Assembly (NCBI RefSeq): GCF_026914185.1
Contig: NC_070572.1
Coordinates: 1-64,000, forward strand
Length of the DNA: 64,000 nt
DNA from: Puccinia triticina
Lineage: Eukaryota > Basidiomycota > Pucciniomycetes > Pucciniales > Pucciniaceae
Reading direction: 5' to 3'
Position 1 is the stretch's first letter; every line of letters starts with the position of its first letter. A model generated the notes under the pieces. The model saw nothing but the letters and a program-made list of their open reading frames with translations, was not told the origin of the DNA and ran no database searches. Shown here piece after piece: positions 59,168 to 64,000 of this stretch. A program made the position numbers and the translations under genes.

Positions 59168-62093
59168 TCAAGAGGAATTAACACAGGAAACAATATATTT
59201 CCGCTTTTTCTTTTTAAGATATCTTGAGATGTAGTTACCTTCATTATCAATTCTTCTCAAGGAATAGCGACCATCAACAGATAATTTGGCCCCCAAAGAT
59301 TCAATCATAATATTCCAGTATTCCTCATCTGTTTCAAAAAAACATCTAGCATGGAATGTTTTGTACCAATATTCAAGTAGAGCAAGTGATACCCAAATAA
59401 CTGCTGAGCATCCTACTGGATCACTGAAGTAGCTTTCTATCAAGTACACTTGAACCTCTCCAAAGTCTCTGTATTCAAACTGGTCTTTCTCAGTTTCTAC
59501 ATCTCCAATGATTGGGAAGCTTTTTCCTCCTTCTCCAAGTAGGATATATTTGAACCATCTGATGAAAGAATCCAAGGCATTCTCAGCCACTCTGATGGAT
59601 CGTGACTCTTGTTGGGAAATGAGTTCCAAGTGGCATATTTTCAAGTGTCTATCAAGCATATCAATCCTGGCCTGTAAGCACACCGGTGGGACAGTTTTAT
59701 CATTGTCTGAATTTGTAATTTTGACTCTATATTTGGAAAGATTACACTGAGATTTGGATTTGTATTCATACATCTTAGCCGAGAGACCTTGGACTTTTAT
59801 AGCTCTCCAAGTTTCAAAATCATTTGTTTCAACTGTCATAAAATCCATCAGTGGTTCAATTTTTGTGGTCCCCCCTCTTGTATAAAACTTGCCTGGCTTC
59901 ATTGTTATGGGAAGTTTGCTCAAATTTGGCTTTTTCAACTTGATTGCCTCTTGATCAATTGTTTCAATTATTTCTTTATTTTCTGTAGAGATCCTGATTC
60001 CTGCATGAATTGCTTTGTATAAAATCAAAATCATATTTATCTCTGGGGAACACCACTCCTGGTAATTCACAAGGTATTTCCAAATATCTGGTTTATAATC
60101 CTTGAGCCATGCAATCATGATCAAGACTGAAGCCTCAAAGGAATATTGTTGAGGTTTCATACGTGAGAGCTGTTGCATCAATATCTTTTGAGTTTTTCCA
60201 AACTCTTCTCCTGGTTTGAACTCTTTATCTTTTTCAAGGATTCCAAAAACAGGGTAGCTATTTTTGGGCTTGAATGCTTCATTGAACAACCAATCTAAAA
60301 GTTGTGTGTTTGAATCTAAGTTATTTGGGTCTGATCCAGCTGGCATGAATTCTTTTGCTACAGCAGTATTGATTAGAATTGTCCACTTGATAATATTTTT
60401 AAAGTTATTAATCATGTAGTAGGGGGTTCTGAAAGAACCCTTCTTTTCACTCTCAATTTGAATAAAGAAAACTTCATATTTTGGCATATGAAATTTGAAA
60501 GCCAGAGAATCCCGTATCTTATATTTTTTCAAACAGTTGTGAAAACGTGGGATTTTTTTGGCTGTGTTGTTCATGTATATTCCAAATTTGTTCAGATGCC
60601 CTTTCAGAAACTTTTCATCAATTGTTCCATCAGGCACAGAAGTGAGGCTCCAGGAAATAAAAGACTTGTATTGAGCTATGTCAAGTGCTTTTAATTTCCT
60701 GCTCCAATTATCACGTTGGTTTGCAAGAACTACAACATCATTTTCAAGTTCCGCATTTAAATACTCAAGTTCCACATTTGCATTTTCTTGAATCTCAAGA
60801 GAGTTTAAAATTCCCTCTGGATCAATTAAGTTATTCTCCTGGTTTCTCATCAAATTTTGAGTTTGGTGGAAAAAGTTGAGATGGGAAGAAGAATCTGGAT
60901 GCTCTAAATCATCTTGAATGACAATTTTTTCTGGCTCCAAAGAGGCCGGTTCATTCACAAAACTGTCAGGCACACTTTCCTGATTGATTTTTTCCCAGAT
61001 CTCAAGATTATATGGGGGTCCCTGATCTGGACAAGACAAGTTATCTGCATGGTTTATTGGCATGATTTCATTTTGATCAGGAAGGTTGAGATATGAAGAA
61101 AAAACACTTTTTGGAGTATCTGGAACCTTGATAGCAGATTGTTCTGGTTCACAAAACTTGAGGTTTTGATCATCTATGGACTCAAATTCTAAATTTACAT
61201 TTGCCGGTGTTGCATAATGATTTACAGTCTTTTCCTGGTCTCCAATTGGGATCAGTTCATTTGGATCCAAAGAGTTGAGATATGAGAAAAAATCAAAGTC
61301 TGTCAGACTTTCTGCAGAATGTGGATCATTGATGGAGTTCCCTGTTTCCCAGGGGTGTGGGGGATGTTCATTAGTGTGTCCCATGTGGTTGTGCTGGGTT
61401 GTAGCTCCTAATTCATCAACCAATGAACATGGTAAAGTGGAAATGTCCCTTTGCCAAGTTTCAGGTATTCCGACAAGTTCTGGAGTTTGGTAGCTCTCCA
61501 GATGATTTAGTTTTCCTCCACAATTTGGAATACCAATTCCTAAGATGACACTTTTTATTTATATGAGTATTTGACATTAAAAAAGGAATTTGATTATCTA
61601 ACCTTGCAAAGGAACATGCTGGAACATGTCACTGTAGCTGGGCCCAAACAGATGATCTCCTGATGAGACCAAGTTAGATTTACAGCTATCTTTTAGGATC
61701 TCTCTTCTGGGCTTTTTCTCCTGGTTGGAGGAACCTCCAAGGCCAATTGATAAAGAAAGCAAATTAGCACAGGTGAAGATATTGCATTGCAGTCTTCTTG
61801 TGAGACTCACCCTGCCCGTCTGGAATGGTCCATGAATCTAGCTCCTGCCGCGTATACTGGCTCTCCAGTGGACGATTGCAATTATTCCCAGTACCACCGT
61901 CCCAGGACCCCTGCAATCCAGTGAAAATTTTGTCTGGTAGTCTGCTTGCGCTAGGGTTGCCATAACCTACATGGTGGAGCTCGAGGCTTCCTTGTGCCAG
62001 TGGCCACGAGCCCGGTCGAGCCCACACTGATATCAAACTTGGGTTGAAAACCACACCCCAGAAAGAATGATACTTCATTAAGGATTCGTGCAT
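59168..62093 (-). CDS. Duplicated rust-type protein of unknown function, copy B
   Basis: Exons 61811-62093, about 61603-61746 and 59168-61539 keep the same phases as copy A and would encode about 930 residues. The leader shares MKY--FWGV-FNP-LISVW with copy A; exon 3 shares LNHLESYQTPE and the Trp/Tyr/Phe-rich end (AVIWVSLALLEYWYKTFHARCFFETDEEYW). At the position of copy A's exon 2 acceptor (CAG) this copy has CAA. An AG twelve bases further in (TTGGAG/GTTCC) would keep the frame and drop four residues, so the gene need not be dead. No stop codon interrupts the 790-codon third exon. The function is unknown. Confidence 0.7.
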
Positions 62094-62580
62094 CTCTCTG
62101 GAATGTTAAAAAATGATAATAGCTCGGCTGGTCGTGGTATAAGTCTGGCTTTCCAGCCGAGTGTTCAAGAAAGTACAGTTCTCATCGGGCCACCTATTCG
62201 AGGCGACTTTTCGCAAATTCAGGTTTTTATTCAGGTTTTTATTCAGCAAACTGTTTAATGTACTGTGCAACTTGTGTCTGGTATTCATACCATACACGGG
62301 ATGGTTGCCGGTTATGATGGTGTTTCTGAGGCATGTTTAGCGCATTCCTGAAGCGCGGGCGGCTTCCTGTGGAGATCTGCGGCCCCCAGAATCGATTTAC
62401 ACGCTGAAAAGCTATATTCACCTCTTTGGGCAAATACCAACATCTGCGAGTGTCCCAGCTTTGACAGGAAGTCATCTAGTCTTTACGTAAGTATTTCGCT
62501 TTGTTTCTAATTCCACCAACTCCCTCCCTCTCGGTGAAACTAATATGTAGATTGGGTCGGCCAGAGGGAGTGACATACCT
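62094..62580 (-). promoter_or_regulatory. Upstream region of copy B, homologous to copy A
   Basis: Shared motifs with 53490-54050 include the TAAGTCTGGCTTTCCAG and GTGTTTCTGAGGCAT stretches and TTTCTAATT-CACCAA. The miniature element present in copy A's flank is absent here. Confidence 0.5.
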
Positions 62581-63369
62581 CTGTCCCCCTACAGAATCCT
62601 GGTTCCCGCCTCAGGAAATTGCAGTTGTGTTTGGGCCAGCAAAGCAGAGTCCAAATCTAAGCGTAGGTAACTGCTAGGTGAATGTCTGATCATGCCGGAA
62701 CCCTTCTAGGTTCGGCTGGCTTTGAGTGTGCGGGAGATAAGACCAGTATATGGACTTTCTGGGATTGATCAAAACATCTTTCTGTTCGACTCCGGACTTA
62801 CCAGTATCCGGTTTCCGACTTCTCCTTCCTAATGGCAACACTGGGTAGGTAGGTTACCAGTAAAGGTAACATACCGATATTGTGTTGATTTTTGGCAGTA
62901 AAGAAAGCGCGCTAACGATAGGCGATTTTTCTCACGTTTTTATTTTGGCGCCGGCGCGTGATTTTCTTGCGGGAAGAAGTCCATTTGCAGTATATTTAGT
63001 TAGTGCTACGCCGTCGCCTACGGTACCCAAAATTAAGAAAATATGAAAAGATTAGTTGCTCTCTTAGGGCTATTTGAAAGTGGTCTCCAAAATTGAATCA
63101 TAACTGCATAAACATGAATTCACAATTGGCTTTGGGCTGGGATTATGTGAACATGTACTTGCCAAAGTCAGTCATGATTTTATGTTCATGCAGTTATAAT
63201 TACAATTTTAAAGACTTGAAATCATAAAATCATAGAATCATAGCAGTTGTGCTGGTGATAATTGTTTTATGTACCATTCTAGTATTATATTTGATCTGTT
63301 TTGAGTGCTTGGGTGTTTTTTGATTTAATTTTTATGCAAGTCAACTTTGAAGACCCCTGTTATCAATTA
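62581..63369. other. AT-rich spacer with repeated AAATCATAAAATCATA motifs
   Basis: No gene is seen. From about 63190, sequence resembles the following TA-flanked element (CATAAAATCATA, TATGTACCATT, CAAGTCAACTTTGAA), so a second, more decayed copy lies directly next to it and ends near 63355. Confidence 0.45.
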
Positions 63370-63525
63370 AGGTCTTCAAAGTTGAAATCATAAAATCATA
63401 ACACTTTCAAATGATGATTTTATATGTACCATTTTAGAAATGTTGCTCTAATTTGAGTGTTTAGGTGTACATATTTTTTTCACCTCAGAATTTTATGATT
63501 TTATGCAAGTCAACTTTGAACACCC
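63370..63525. mobile_element. 156-bp TA-flanked miniature element
   Basis: AGGTCTTCAAAGTTG and the inverted CAACTTTGAACACCC bound the segment, with TA on both sides (63368-63369 and 63526-63527). It is the same family as 53785-53982. Confidence 0.6.
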
Positions 63526-64000
63526 TAAATGGCAAGGGAGCCTGTTGTTATGTACTGATAGCAGTAACAATGGTCCACCGTAATGGGAATAGTTACAATG
63601 AAAATTATGCTCAACAATGCAGCATATTGTACTACCTACCTGGTGTTGCTAATGGGACTAAAGAGTATTAGCTGCTACTCCAGGTTAGATTGGGTGTTTT
63701 ATGGGTTGTGTCTGCCTGGCTCTTTTCAACTGAGACTATATGTAAGGGTTCAAGGGTGTTTGCATTCAGTTCTTGCAGTCAACCAGTTTTCATTTCCATG
63801 AATGCAGCAATTTTTGGGTGGAAAAGAAAACTGAGATGATGAAAGTGGAATGTCCCTCATGAATATTGATTAGCAGCTGGTGAAGTAGCAACATTGAAAT
63901 AGATGATGTAAAATTCAGAGGGCCACTGAATCCAATCAACCTCCACTAGCAAAGTGATAATAGGTAAATGAAGGCCAAGGATCACATGAGACCATTTGAA
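63526..64000. other. Right edge of window, no supported gene
   Basis: Short plus-strand frames only, with no recognisable content. Confidence 0.4.

Noticed and set aside
1..64000. CRISPR arrays, tRNA or rRNA genes
   Set aside because: No spaced identical repeats of CRISPR type were seen, and no credible tRNA A-box/B-box pairs or rRNA were recognised by eye. A dedicated tRNA scan could still find one.

Overview
This window starts at a chromosome end: 63 uninterrupted CCCTAA units, then about 64 kb of subtelomeric DNA. Short spliced introns, a GPI-type cell-wall protein, a fungal type I fatty acid synthase relic, small secreted cysteine-rich candidates and very dense DNA transposons indicate a filamentous basidiomycete. 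My best guess is a rust fungus (Pucciniales, probably Puccinia). That assignment is inference; no rRNA or marker gene is present.

Layout. 1-381 telomere. 1235-4152 a broken P-loop NTPase/nuclease-like gene. 5827-18688 a 12.9 kb CACTA-type transposon with 186-187 bp terminal inverted repeats, a TCA target duplication, a tnp2 transposase gene and two large, divergently transcribed accessory genes carrying SAP-like segments and tandem repeats. 18692-26100 is a transposon graveyard: a fatty acid synthase fragment, nested hAT elements, two Helitron-like 3' ends, a tryptophan synthase fragment and one candidate secreted effector.

26200-34110 is a compact host block: a MINDY-type deubiquitinase with a CaaX end, a spliced COA6 gene, and a large TBC-domain Rab GAP. 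The last two are divergent across 165 bp. 34110-38840 is intergenic with three or more small inverted-repeat elements. 38843-41166 holds a three-exon gene of unknown function. 42642-48846 contains an INO80F-like nuclear protein and a GPI-anchored Ser/Thr-rich surface protein, both on the minus strand.

50548-62570 is a tandem duplication of a 930-residue gene of unknown function, promoter included. The two copies are now separated by a 2.7 kb CACTA-like element with CACCA ends and a hAT relic that inserted into an older miniature element. The last 1.4 kb is AT-rich and carries TA-flanked miniature elements.

I reconstructed exon structures by hand from splice consensus and reading-phase agreement. 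No database search was possible, so family names rest on recognised motifs. Several transposon and subtelomeric genes are complete in splice phase but interrupted by in-frame stop codons, mostly TGA; this recurring pattern is the most unusual signal in the window.
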